The notes under the pieces: model-generated | Seen by the model: the letters and a program-made list of their open reading frames with translations, nothing else | Told to the model about the DNA's origin: nothing | Database searches by the model: none | In this document: piece after piece, positions 32,029 through 38,706 of the stretch | Layout: each line of letters starts with the position of its first letter | How positions within the stretch are numbered: the stretch's first letter is position 1 | Program-made: the position numbers and the translations under genes | Assembly (NCBI GenBank): GCA_021810205.1 | Contig: JAJZJC010000017.1 | Location: 1-44,577, forward strand | DNA: 44,577 nucleotides | Reading direction: 5' to 3' | Origin: Actinomycetes bacterium | Lineage (GTDB): Bacteria; Actinomycetota; Acidimicrobiia; Acidimicrobiales; RAAP-2

Positions 32029-33424
32029 TCGTCGTCTCCGCGAGCTCGGCTGTGGGGTCGGATCCTTCGACGATGCCTGCCCCCGCACGCAGCGTCGCGC
32101 GCCGGCCATCGAGGATCGCCGAGCGGATGGCGAGCACCCACTCACCGTTGCCGTCTGCGTCCACCCAACCGGCCAGGCCCGCCCAGTAGCCCCGAGGCTC
32201 CGCCTCGAGCAGGGAGATCACCTCCAGCGCTTCGGGGCGAGGCACGCCGCCGACAGCAGGCGTGGGGTGCAGTAGGGCGACGAGGTCGAGGGCGCTCGGC
32301 GCACTGTGCCTGGTGCCCAAGCTGGAGCTCCACGCGATCGGGCGCAGGGTGCCTCGGATCAGCGAGCCGAGCCGAGCGTCGCTTCGAAGCGGCACCACCG
32401 AGGGGACCGAAGGGACGTCGAGCTGACTGCACCATGGGCGCAGCGCTCCGGCGAGCTCGTCGACGAGGAGCCGGTGCTCGTTTCGGTCCTTGGCCGACGC
32501 GAACAGGCGTCCGGCGGGATCGTCGCCGCCGAGCGCGCCGAGCGCGCCGAGCGCGCCGAGCGCAACGGTGCCGGCGAACGGATGGGAAGTGACGGTCGCG
32601 CCGATCCGGCTCACGATCAGCTCGGGAGAGGCGCCGACGAGGCGACCTCCTCGGACGGGCAGGGAAAATGGTGAGAAGATCGGATCCCGTCCCCAGAGGG
32701 CATCGAGCAGCTCGGAGGGGCGGGGTGCCACTTGGCACACCACCTCGAGCGCGCGTGAGAGGACAACCTTCGACAGCCGGCCCGCGCCGATCTCCTTCAA
32801 CGCGGCCGCGACCGCGTGTGCGTAGTCGGCGGCCGCCGGTCGCTCGACGACCGAAGGGAACGCGCCGGTGGCGACCTGGGTGTCACCCGCGGCGCCAGGA
32901 GTGCCGACACCGGGTGCAACCGCTGTCGGGAAGCTTCGAGCGTCGCCCCCCGAGACAGTGACACGCCACATGGTGCCGTCAGCCTGGCGGCACCATGCGA
33001 TCGAGGGCACGACGAGGAAGGCTGGCGCGCGCCGGTCGAAGGGGAACACCCCCAGCGCGACCACCCCAGGCGACACGGTGCCCTGCTGGCCGGCATCGCC
33101 TGGCTCGGCACCGCACGGCACGGGATCACACGGCACAGGATCGCATGGCACAACATCGCATGGCACGGCACCGAGCCAGGCGACCACGTCGCGCAAGGTC
33201 GCCGAGTCCTCGAGGCCGTCGGGCAGCTCCAGCACGGCAGCGGTTCCATGACCGGCGACGGTCAGCGTGCGTCCGGACACGAGGTGGCCGTCGTCTGCGA
33301 CGAGCGCGAGCGCGTCGAAGGCCGTGTCGTCGCCGGCCAGACGCGACACGACAGCCGAGTAGGCCCCTGGGTCGGGGAGCGCGGCGCGTGCCGCCGGGCC
33401 CTCCATGGGTGCGCGTGCCGTCAT
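31973..33424 (-). CDS. menF: Isochorismate synthase (MenF/EntC type)
   Basis: Converts chorismate to isochorismate. The neighbouring menG makes menaquinone synthesis the likely pathway; a siderophore role is less likely. The 483-residue protein has a degenerate N-terminal half and the chorismate-binding C-terminal half: the general base lysine in LSKVVLSRAL, GASPELIVSR, HPFAGTVALG, DRNEHRLLVDEL, LLHPTPAVGG, EPRGYWAGLAGWVD, and LRAGAGIVEGSDP. Two repeat-encoded insertions are odd: four VPCxx units (C89, C94, C99, C104) and a Gly-Ala-Leu run near residue 295. The ATG overlaps the menG stop. The 3' end overlaps the kinase gene antisense. Confidence 0.93.
   Translation of the reverse strand: MTARAPMEGPAARAALPDPGAYSAVVSRLAGDDTAFDALALVADDGHLVSGRTLTVAGHGTAAVLELPDGLEDSATLRDVVAWLGAVPCDVVPCDPVPCDPVPCGAEPGDAGQQGTVSPGVVALGVFPFDRRAPAFLVVPSIAWCRQADGTMWRVTVSGGDARSFPTAVAPGVGTPGAAGDTQVATGAFPSVVERPAAADYAHAVAAALKEIGAGRLSKVVLSRALEVVCQVAPRPSELLDALWGRDPIFSPFSLPVRGGRLVGASPELIVSRIGATVTSHPFAGTVALGALGALGALGGDDPAGRLFASAKDRNEHRLLVDELAGALRPWCSQLDVPSVPSVVPLRSDARLGSLIRGTLRPIAWSSSLGTRHSAPSALDLVALLHPTPAVGGVPRPEALEVISLLEAEPRGYWAGLAGWVDADGNGEWVLAIRSAILDGRRATLRAGAGIVEGSDPTAELAETTIKLAPVLDALLAHLPGPA
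32531..32566. repeat. Four 9-bp tandem units in menF
   Basis: GAGCGCGCC three times and one variant encode Ala-Leu-Gly triplets on the minus strand, within a loop after the HPFAGT motif. Confidence 0.85.
33113..33172. repeat. Four imperfect 15-bp units in menF encoding Cys pentapeptides
   Basis: Four 15-bp units diverge at a few positions but keep the coded pattern VPC-x-x, placing four cysteines five residues apart. Confidence 0.8.
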
Positions 33425-34134
33425 GGGGCCGCGGCGCCGACGACACCGGCCCGGGTCCCGACGATGATCTGGCTCAGGCCGCCTTGGAGGAAGTGCTGCC
33501 CGACGGTGGCGAAGCCGGCGTCACGGAACGCCTTCTTGAGTGCCTCGCCGCGCGGCAGGTAGGCGACCGAGTCGGGGAGGTACCGGTACGCGTCAGGATC
33601 CGAGAGGGCGGCGCCGATCAGCGGGACGACATGGCGGAACCAGATGGCGTGGCCCGCTCGTACGAGCGGGTTTGGCGGGGTCGCGACCTCGAGGACCGCC
33701 ACGCGACCGCCGGGGCGCACTACTCGTGCCATCTCCGAGATGGACGCCGAGAGATCGGTGAAGTTGCGCAACGCGTAACCGCAGATCACGCCGTCGAAGG
33801 AGCTCGTGGTGAAAGGAAGCGCGGACGCGTCGCACTGCACGGCGGCCATCGGGGAGCGCCGATCGGCGAGCATCCCTGCGCTCATGTCGGCGCCGACGAT
33901 GCGGTAGCCAGCGCGGGCGGCGAGCTCGCCGAGCGCGCCGGTGCCGCAGGCGACGTCGAGGACCGCCGCGCCGGCGGGCAGACCGAGCGCGCGGACCGTC
34001 CGCTGGCGCCAGTACTGGTCGAGACCGAGGGTGATCACGCGGTTGACCACGTCGTAGCGCGGTGCGATCGCGTCGAACATCGCCCGGACTCGAGCGGTCT
34101 TCTCCCTCCCCGTGGGCAGGTCGCGGCCGGTCAC
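33421..34134 (-). CDS. menG: Demethylmenaquinone methyltransferase (MenG/UbiE)
   Basis: SAM-dependent methyltransferase for the last step of menaquinone synthesis. The 237-residue protein shows the UbiE start (RVRAMFDAIAPRYDVVNRVITLGLD), SAM motif I VLDVACGTGALGELA, CDASALPF, GYALRNFTD, and the C-terminal GGLSQIIVGTR. GTG 34134 overlaps the upstream MaoC stop as GTGA, and its own stop overlaps the menF start, so the three genes form one operon. Confidence 0.95.
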   Translation of the reverse strand: MTGRDLPTGREKTARVRAMFDAIAPRYDVVNRVITLGLDQYWRQRTVRALGLPAGAAVLDVACGTGALGELAARAGYRIVGADMSAGMLADRRSPMAAVQCDASALPFTTSSFDGVICGYALRNFTDLSASISEMARVVRPGGRVAVLEVATPPNPLVRAGHAIWFRHVVPLIGAALSDPDAYRYLPDSVAYLPRGEALKKAFRDAGFATVGQHFLQGGLSQIIVGTRAGVVGAAAP

Positions 34135-34586
34135 GCGTAGTAGCGGAAGACCACCTGCGCGGCGCACGACGGCTTCGCCGAGTCCTTTACCTCGAGCGTG
34201 ACGTCCATGGCGACCTGTACGCCGCCCTCGAAGTCGTCGACCGAAGAGATCGTCGCGCCCATGCGCAGCTCGGAGCCGACTGGCACCGGCGCGGGGAACC
34301 GAACCTTGTTGCAGCCGTAGTTCACGCCCATCGTGACGCCCTCCACCTGGATGATCTGGGCTTGGAGCACCGGGATCAGTGAGAGCGTGAGATAGCCGTG
34401 TGCGATCGTGGTGCCGAACGGTCCCGACTTCGCTCGCTCGGGGTCGACGTGGATCCACTGGTGGTCTCCGGTCGCATCAGCGAAGAGGTTCACGCGCTCT
34501 TGGTCGACTCGGATCCAGTTGCTGTAGCCGAGGTGCTGGCCGACCAATCCTTTCAGTGCGTCGATGCCCTGGACGGTCGTGGTCAT
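34131..34586 (-). CDS. MaoC-like (R)-specific enoyl-CoA hydratase
   Basis: Hot-dog-fold hydratase of 151 residues. The hydratase 2 motif is complete: FADATGDHQWIHVDPERA followed by FGTTIAHGYLTLSLIP, containing the catalytic Asp and His. Family members hydrate short- to medium-chain enoyl-CoA or enoyl-ACP; NodN-like annotation is common. Its link to menaquinone genes is positional only. ATG 34586 has a good GAGGAG ribosome binding site 5 nt upstream (plus-strand 34592-34597). It is the first gene of the operon with menG and menF. Confidence 0.92.
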   Translation of the reverse strand: MTTTVQGIDALKGLVGQHLGYSNWIRVDQERVNLFADATGDHQWIHVDPERAKSGPFGTTIAHGYLTLSLIPVLQAQIIQVEGVTMGVNYGCNKVRFPAPVPVGSELRMGATISSVDDFEGGVQVAMDVTLEVKDSAKPSCAAQVVFRYYA

Positions 34587-34715
34587 CGTGGCTCCTCGCT
34601 GTTCGGGCCCGCTCGGACGGGTGTCAGTGCAACTCGCTCATCGTGACACGTGGAGGACGCGAGTGCCCACGTCGGACCCTGGGGGGCGTTGCAGGGCAGC
34701 GTGCGTGTGCCCCGC

Positions 34716-35129
34716 TCAGTGGAACCAGATGCGCTGGTAGTGGCGGCTCTCGGGATGAAGCAGCAGGGCCACGAGCACGCCGGCGAAGAGCAGGTCGATG
34801 ATGTAGCCGAACCCGCCGCCGGTGACGAGCAGTACCAGCTCGTAGAAGAGGTAGAGGCAGGCGAGAACGACGCCGCCCCAGTATCCGACCTTGCGCTCGT
34901 TGGCGATCCCATACGCGGCAACCGCGAGGAGCACGAAGATGACCAGGACGTAGGAGCGTCCGGCGAACAGTGCGAAGAGCACCGCGAGTGCCGCGTTCAG
35001 GTAGGAGAAGAGGACTGCTCCCTGCAGCGTTTGCGGCTGGCTCTTGTTGATCCACTGTCGCTGAGGCCGTGACTGAGGACGGCGCTCGGGACGGCGCTCG
35101 GGACGGCGTGGGGGCCATTGTTGGGGCAC
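34716..35129 (-). CDS. Small membrane protein of unknown function
   Basis: About 137 residues: an Arg/Pro/Gln-rich cytoplasmic head made of RRPE-type units, then three or four hydrophobic helices (VLFSYLNAALAVLFALFAG, LVIFVLLAVAAYGIA, YWGGVVLACLYLFYELVLLV, IIDLLFAGVLVALLL) and an aromatic C-terminus. I do not recognise the family. GTG 35129 or GTG 35153 could be the start; both lie in the divergent intergenic region with the VIT gene. The 129-bp gap downstream (34587-34715) holds the MaoC leader and no visible gene. Confidence 0.65.
   Translation of the reverse strand: MPQQWPPRRPERRPERRPQSRPQRQWINKSQPQTLQGAVLFSYLNAALAVLFALFAGRSYVLVIFVLLAVAAYGIANERKVGYWGGVVLACLYLFYELVLLVTGGGFGYIIDLLFAGVLVALLLHPESRHYQRIWFH
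35077..35108. repeat. 12-bp tandem units in the small membrane protein gene
   Basis: GGACGGCGCTCG occurs twice exactly plus a partial third copy, encoding Arg/Pro-rich units in the N-terminal head on the minus strand. Confidence 0.75.
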
Positions 35130-35170
35130 GCCACCAGTCTGCCAGCCCGGCACCCCCGACGTGACGTCGC

Positions 35171-35176
35171 TACGCT
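35171..35176 (+). promoter_or_regulatory. -10 hexamer TACGCT of the VIT gene, leaderless arrangement
   Basis: TACGCT ends 8 nt before GTG 35184, identical in sequence and spacing to the hexamer of the FtsW-like gene. Confidence 0.6.
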
Positions 35177-35183
35177 CCGGTGC

Positions 35184-35897
35184 GTGGCACGCCCCTACTC
35201 CCCGCACGAGGAAGCACATCATCGCGACGTCCAGTCCGGCGGGGCTCGTGCCGCGGTGTTCGGGATCAGCGACGGCTTGGTGACGAACGTCTCTCTCATC
35301 CTGGGGGTCGCGGGCGCTGCGCCGGGGGGCACGTTCGTGCGGCTCACCGGGCTCGCCGGGCTGGTCGCAGGGGCCTTTTCGATGGCGGCTGGGGAGTACA
35401 TCTCGATGCGGGCCCAGCGCGAGCTCCTCCAGCACGAGCTCGAGGTCGAGCGCGAGGCGCTCGACCACAGCCCGCAGGCTGAGCGCCAGGAGCTCGCAGC
35501 CATCTACGAACGTAGGGGATTGACCCCAGCGTTCGCCCGCGAGCTCGTCGAGATGATGATGCGCGATCCCCAGACCGCCCTCGAGACCCACGCGCGCGAA
35601 GAGCTCGGGATCAACCCGTCCTCCCTCGGGTCGCCCGTCATCGCGGCATTGAGCTCGTTCGTCACCTTCGGGCTCGGCGCGCTGCTACCGCTCATCCCGT
35701 GGCTTGTGACGCATGGGACGGGGGCGATCGTCGCCTCCGTGGTCATCGGTGCGGTTGCTGCGTTCTCGGTGGGGTTCGTGCTCGGGGCCCTCACGGGACG
35801 CTCGAAGGTGCGCGACGGGCTCCGGCAGCTCGCGGTGGCCGCGGTCGCCGCCGCGGTGACCTACGGGGTGGGTCGTGCGGTGGGCGCCTCGACCTAG
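35184..35897 (+). CDS. VIT1/CCC1-family metal (Fe/Mn) transporter
   Basis: Membrane transporter of 237 residues related to plant VIT1 and yeast CCC1, which move ferrous iron or manganese out of the cytoplasm. Seen: helix 1 with AAVFGISDGLVTNVSLILGVAGA, helix 2 with LAGAFSMAAGEYISMRAQ, a cytoplasmic helical domain (ELLQHELEVEREALDH...) with acidic and Met residues (VEMMMRDP) typical of metal binding, and three C-terminal helices. GTG 35184 follows a -10 element. Its TAG stop and the mshD stop on the other strand share the tetramer CTAG (35894-35897). Confidence 0.9.
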   Translation: MARPYSPHEEAHHRDVQSGGARAAVFGISDGLVTNVSLILGVAGAAPGGTFVRLTGLAGLVAGAFSMAAGEYISMRAQRELLQHELEVEREALDHSPQAERQELAAIYERRGLTPAFARELVEMMMRDPQTALETHAREELGINPSSLGSPVIAALSSFVTFGLGALLPLIPWLVTHGTGAIVASVVIGAVAAFSVGFVLGALTGRSKVRDGLRQLAVAAVAAAVTYGVGRAVGAST

Positions 35898-36988
35898 GAG
35901 CCCGGCACCTGGGCAGATGCGGGGGGTGGTGCCGGTCGCCCCTCGATGTGCAGCTCGCCGGTGTAGAGCGCTTCGCGGTGGTGCTCGGTGAAGCCGAGCG
36001 AGCGGTACAGGACGAGCGCCGGGGCGTTGGTCACCTCGACATAGAGCATCGCCGTCGAGATGCCCCTCGCGGCGAGGTGGCCGAGTCCGGCCCGGGTGAG
36101 CGCCCGGCCAAGACCACGACCCTGGAAGTCGGGGTCGACACCGATCACGTAGATCTCCCCGAACGCCGGCCTGCGGTGCACCTTGGTCCAGCAGAACGCT
36201 GCGAGCCTCCCGTCAGCTTCGTGCAAGAGGAAGCCTCGAGGATCGAACCATGGCTCACGCTCCCGACGCGCGAGGTCGTCGAGCGTCCACGCCGACTGCT
36301 CGGGATGCTCCCTGAAGGCGCGGTTGTTGACTTCGAGCCAGGAGCGCTCGTCGTGGCCAGGACGGAACGGCCTGATCGCCACAGGCGGAAATGCCGCGTC
36401 GCGAGCCGCGTCGGGCGGCAGAGGGGCGCGCAGCTGGAGGAGCTCGCGCGTCTTCTCGAGCCGGCGAGCGGCCATGGCGGCATCGAGGTCGTGGTCGGCA
36501 TTGCGGCCCCAGACTTGGATCGCGGCACCGCCGCGCTCGGCTGCCTCGGCGATAGCCATGTCGAGGAGGGCGCCGAGCACGCCCTCGATCGCGTCGATCG
36601 CGCCGCCCGTGCTCGGTCCGGGGTTGCGAGGAGTCGCTGCCCCAGGGTGGCGAGGGTCGATCGTACGGTGGTCCGGATGGACGGCCATCTCGATATCCCA
36701 GTGGTCCCGGCGACGAGCAACGACCGCGCAGCCAACCAACTCGCGCGTGCCATGGTTGCGAGCGAGCAAGACGGCCGACTCGGGTGCGGGCGAGCCGGAC
36801 GGCTCCACACCCGACAGGGTCGTACCGAGCTGGTCGATGCTGAAAAGTGCCTCGTCGCTGAGGTTGGGAAAGTCGTCGCGCTCCTGTGCGAGCTCGAGGA
36901 GGGCTTCCAATTCATCGCGCGCTGTCGGGTCGAGTGTCGTCACGACGTCGATGTCGACGCCGACAGCCCCAGCACGCAGTGTCGGCAC
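35894..36988 (-). CDS. mshD: Mycothiol synthase MshD
   Basis: Tandem-GNAT acetyltransferase that acetylates the cysteine amine in the last step of mycothiol synthesis, an actinobacterial hallmark. The C-terminal GNAT is clear: EIYVIGVDPDFQGRGLGRAL with the acetyl-CoA loop, then TAMLYVEVTNAPALVLYRSLGF. EHPEQSAWTLDDLARREREPWFDP before it is characteristic of MshD. The 364-residue product is longer than the usual roughly 300; extra residues lie in the N-terminal domain around DPRHPGAATPRNPGPSTGG. GTG 36988 is chosen because TACTGT ends 7 nt upstream. Divergent from nth, convergent with the VIT gene. Confidence 0.9.
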   Translation of the reverse strand: MPTLRAGAVGVDIDVVTTLDPTARDELEALLELAQERDDFPNLSDEALFSIDQLGTTLSGVEPSGSPAPESAVLLARNHGTRELVGCAVVARRRDHWDIEMAVHPDHRTIDPRHPGAATPRNPGPSTGGAIDAIEGVLGALLDMAIAEAAERGGAAIQVWGRNADHDLDAAMAARRLEKTRELLQLRAPLPPDAARDAAFPPVAIRPFRPGHDERSWLEVNNRAFREHPEQSAWTLDDLARREREPWFDPRGFLLHEADGRLAAFCWTKVHRRPAFGEIYVIGVDPDFQGRGLGRALTRAGLGHLAARGISTAMLYVEVTNAPALVLYRSLGFTEHHREALYTGELHIEGRPAPPPASAQVPGS

Positions 36989-36994
36989 GGCTGC

Positions 36995-37000
36995 ACAGTA
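36995..37000 (-). promoter_or_regulatory. -10 hexamer TACTGT of mshD, leaderless arrangement
   Basis: Minus-strand TACTGT ends 7 nt before GTG 36988. Confidence 0.6.
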
Positions 37001-37030
37001 CCGGGACCCGTTGGCCGCGGCGCGCCCGTG

Positions 37031-37036
37031 TAGCGT
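37031..37036 (+). promoter_or_regulatory. -10 hexamer TAGCGT of nth, near-leaderless
   Basis: TAGCGT ends 9 nt before ATG 37045; the intervening GGGGG could also help ribosome binding. Confidence 0.5.
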
Positions 37037-37044
37037 CACGGGGG

Positions 37045-37701
37045 ATGCCCGCGCCAAGAACCGCCAAGGGTCGCGCCAAGATCGTCGCCGAGCGTCTCGC
37101 GACCGCGTATCCCGGCAGCACCCGCGAGCTGTGCGCGCTCCGGCACGACGATGCGTTCCAGCTGCTCGTGGCGACGATCCTCTCCGCGCAATGCACCGAT
37201 GCGCGCGTGAACCAGGTGACGCCATCGCTTTTCGGCGAGTATCCCGACGCACGCGCGTTGGCGCGGGCCGATCCCGAGCGCCTCGAGGAGATGATTCGCT
37301 CAACGGGCTTCTTTCGTTCCAAGACCCGCAGCCTTCTCGGCATGTCGCAGGCGGTGGTCGAGAGATTCGACGGCAAGGTGCCTGTCGATATGGAGGACCT
37401 GGTGACGCTGCCGGGCGTCGGGCGCAAGACGGCCAATGTGGTGCGGAGCGTCGCGTTCGGTCTGCCCGGGCTGCCAGTCGACACGCACGTCGCCCGGCTC
37501 GCGAAGCGCCTCGGTCTCACCGAGTCCGCGGACCCCGTCGTGATCGAGCGGGACCTCGATCAGCTCGTCCCGCCGGCCGAGCGGGGGAGCTTCAGCCTCC
37601 GCTTGATCCTTCACGGCCGAGCGGTGTGCGTGGCGCGCACGCCGCGGTGTCCGACATGTGCGCTTGCCGACGTGTGCCCCTCGGCACGCCTTCTCGGCTG
37701 A
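37045..37701 (+). CDS. nth: Endonuclease III (DNA glycosylase/AP lyase)
   Basis: Removes oxidised pyrimidines and cleaves abasic sites. The 218-residue enzyme has ILSAQCTDARVN, the helix-hairpin-helix LPGVGRKTANVV with catalytic K128, the catalytic D146 in VDTHV, and a C-terminal four-cysteine [4Fe-4S] motif ending RCPTCALADVC. The 18-residue distance between the catalytic Lys and Asp matches E. coli. Its stop codon lies inside the first copy of a 28-bp direct repeat. Confidence 0.96.
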   Translation: MPAPRTAKGRAKIVAERLATAYPGSTRELCALRHDDAFQLLVATILSAQCTDARVNQVTPSLFGEYPDARALARADPERLEEMIRSTGFFRSKTRSLLGMSQAVVERFDGKVPVDMEDLVTLPGVGRKTANVVRSVAFGLPGLPVDTHVARLAKRLGLTESADPVVIERDLDQLVPPAERGSFSLRLILHGRAVCVARTPRCPTCALADVCPSARLLG

Positions 37702-37758
37702 GCCCGCGCCCACGAACACCGCTGCGCTCCCGGCTGAGCCCGCCCTCACGAACACCGC
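37695..37758 (+). repeat. 28-bp direct repeat at the nth stop codon (period 36)
   Basis: Copies at 37695-37722 and 37731-37758 differ at a few positions. The first contains the nth stop codon (37699-37701). Confidence 0.8.
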
Positions 37759-37780
37759 GGTTGGAAAAGGTGTGAAACAG

Positions 37781-37793
37781 TTGTCGCCGACAA
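37781..37793. promoter_or_regulatory. Palindrome TTGTCGCCGACAA upstream of a -35 element
   Basis: Perfect 6-1-6 inverted repeat ending immediately before the candidate -35 at 37794, a typical position for a regulator binding site. Confidence 0.5.
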
Positions 37794-37822
37794 TTGCGCG
37801 CGCATGGATGTGTTTGTATGAT
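37794..37822 (+). promoter_or_regulatory. Canonical sigma-70-type promoter (TTGCGC-17-TATGAT)
   Basis: A -35 TTGCGC at 37794-37799 and a -10 TATGAT at 37817-37822 are separated by 17 bp, in one of the few AT-richer stretches of the window. It is the closest match to the consensus I found here. The predicted start site is near 37829, about 147 nt upstream of the RHH gene. Confidence 0.6.
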
Positions 37823-37828
37823 GATATT

Positions 37829-37840
37829 GGAACCGGTTCC
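37829..37840. promoter_or_regulatory. Perfect palindrome GGAACCGGTTCC at the predicted start site
   Basis: A 12-bp perfect palindrome begins at the expected +1. A further GGTTCC half-site lies 14 bp downstream (37849-37854). Both suggest an operator; in the RNA the two half-sites could also pair. Confidence 0.5.
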
Positions 37841-37886
37841 CGCCACCTGGTTCCAGAGCGACGTGCCGGGATCCGCCGCCTGGCCC

Positions 37887-37930
37887 GCTCGCACGACGGC
37901 GCCCCACGTGGGCGCCGTCGTCGCGCGAGC
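37887..37930 (+). terminator. Long GC-rich hairpin, terminator- or attenuator-like
   Basis: Inner arms of 11 bp (37893-37903 and 37911-37921) flank a 7-nt loop. Outer 6-bp arms (37887-37892 and 37925-37930) extend the stem across a 3-nt bulge. It lacks a downstream T-run. Confidence 0.55.
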
Positions 37931-37962
37931 GGAGAGCCGCATTGAGGTGCCACCGTGGGTGC

Positions 37963-37968
37963 TACCAT
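37963..37968 (+). promoter_or_regulatory. -10 hexamer TACCAT of the RHH gene, leaderless arrangement
   Basis: TACCAT ends 8 nt before ATG 37976 and overlaps the earlier ATG 37967, favouring 37976 as the start. The RHH gene therefore seems to have its own proximal promoter besides the upstream one. Confidence 0.55.
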
Positions 37969-37975
37969 GGCTGAC

Positions 37976-38245
37976 ATGGTGACGAAGCGGTCGGTATCCC
38001 TCGCCGACGACGTCGCACGGGCGGTAGAGGTCGCCGCGAAGGAGGACGGCGTGTCCTTCAGCTCCTGGCTGTCCAGTGCCGCCGAGCGCCAGCTCCGGGT
38101 GCGGCAGGGACTGCGCGGGGTCGCGGCATGGGAGTCGGAGGCGGGCCAGCTGACCGCTGAGGAGATCGCTGCGGGCGAAGCCCTCCTCGGCAGGCTCCTC
38201 TCGGGCGTCTCGGGCATGGCGTCACGCGTCCGTCGGCGACAGTGA
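37976..38245 (+). CDS. Ribbon-helix-helix antitoxin-like protein
   Basis: Small protein of 89 residues. The N-terminus MVTKRSVSLADDVARAVEVAAKEDGVSFSSWLSSAAE has the beta-strand-helix-helix pattern of RHH DNA-binding domains found in VapB-like antitoxins. The C-terminal half, with LTAEEIAAGEALLGRLL, would bind a toxin partner. A PIN-like gene follows on the same strand, so the pair has VapBC architecture. Antitoxins of this class usually repress their own promoter, and the palindromes at 37781-37840 are candidate sites. ATG 37976 is chosen from the -10 spacing. Confidence 0.75.
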   Translation: MVTKRSVSLADDVARAVEVAAKEDGVSFSSWLSSAAERQLRVRQGLRGVAAWESEAGQLTAEEIAAGEALLGRLLSGVSGMASRVRRRQ

Positions 38246-38293
38246 GGCGTGCGGTGAGTGCGCCGTTGGGGTGCCACGGATGGTGAGCGGGCA

Positions 38294-38686
38294 GTGACCC
38301 CCCGAGAAGGGCTCGTCTACGGCGTGGGTGCGCTGCGGGCTGCCGCGCACGGCGACCGCATGGTGTGGGCACTCCACCGCGCCGCGCTCACCTACGGGTT
38401 GGTCCCAGTCGTCACCGTCGGAGCGGTGGCAGACGCGTACCGCACCGAGACCCGGGGTGACCGACTGGATGCTCTGCTGTCGGGCGCCGAGATCGAGCTG
38501 CTTGGACGCGAGGGAGCCCAACGCACCGGGGAGCTCGCCTCCCGGGTGGGCTCTGCAGACCTGGTTGCCGTCTCGACGGCGGAGGCGGCAGCGCGGCGGA
38601 ACGCCGCCGTGGTGAACACGAGGCAGACGGCACTGCGCTCCACCACTGCCGTCCTCGGCCATGAGCTGGTCCAGTACGCCGTGTAG
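38294..38686 (+). CDS. PIN-domain (VapC-like) protein with degenerate active site
   Basis: About 130 residues that align, by eye, with VapC-like PIN ribonucleases encoded next to RHH antitoxins, but with lost catalytic acids. The opening LVLDAGAL-type motif reads LVYGVGAL (Asp to Gly). The first-helix Glu region reads AVADAYR, with Asp in place of Glu. The SDVVDA-type motif reads ADLVAV, keeping one Asp and losing the other. The VVTSD-type motif reads VVNTRQ (Asp lost). Nuclease activity is therefore doubtful. GTG 38294 fits the family N-terminus; GTG 38258, 12 bp after the antitoxin stop, is the longer alternative. Confidence 0.65.
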   Translation: MTPREGLVYGVGALRAAAHGDRMVWALHRAALTYGLVPVVTVGAVADAYRTETRGDRLDALLSGAEIELLGREGAQRTGELASRVGSADLVAVSTAEAAARRNAAVVNTRQTALRSTTAVLGHELVQYAV

Positions 38687-38706
38687 GCACGGACGCAGTG
38701 CTGGGT

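Larger units (their letters stand above)
37829..37930 (+). ncRNA. Candidate small RNA or attenuated leader
   Basis: From the predicted start near 37829, a transcript of about 100 nt would contain a 5' palindrome and end in a long GC-rich hairpin (37887-37930). There is no convincing open frame in it. It could be a discrete small RNA, or a long leader of the RHH gene in which the hairpin acts as an attenuator. No U-tract follows, so termination is not assured. Confidence 0.35.
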
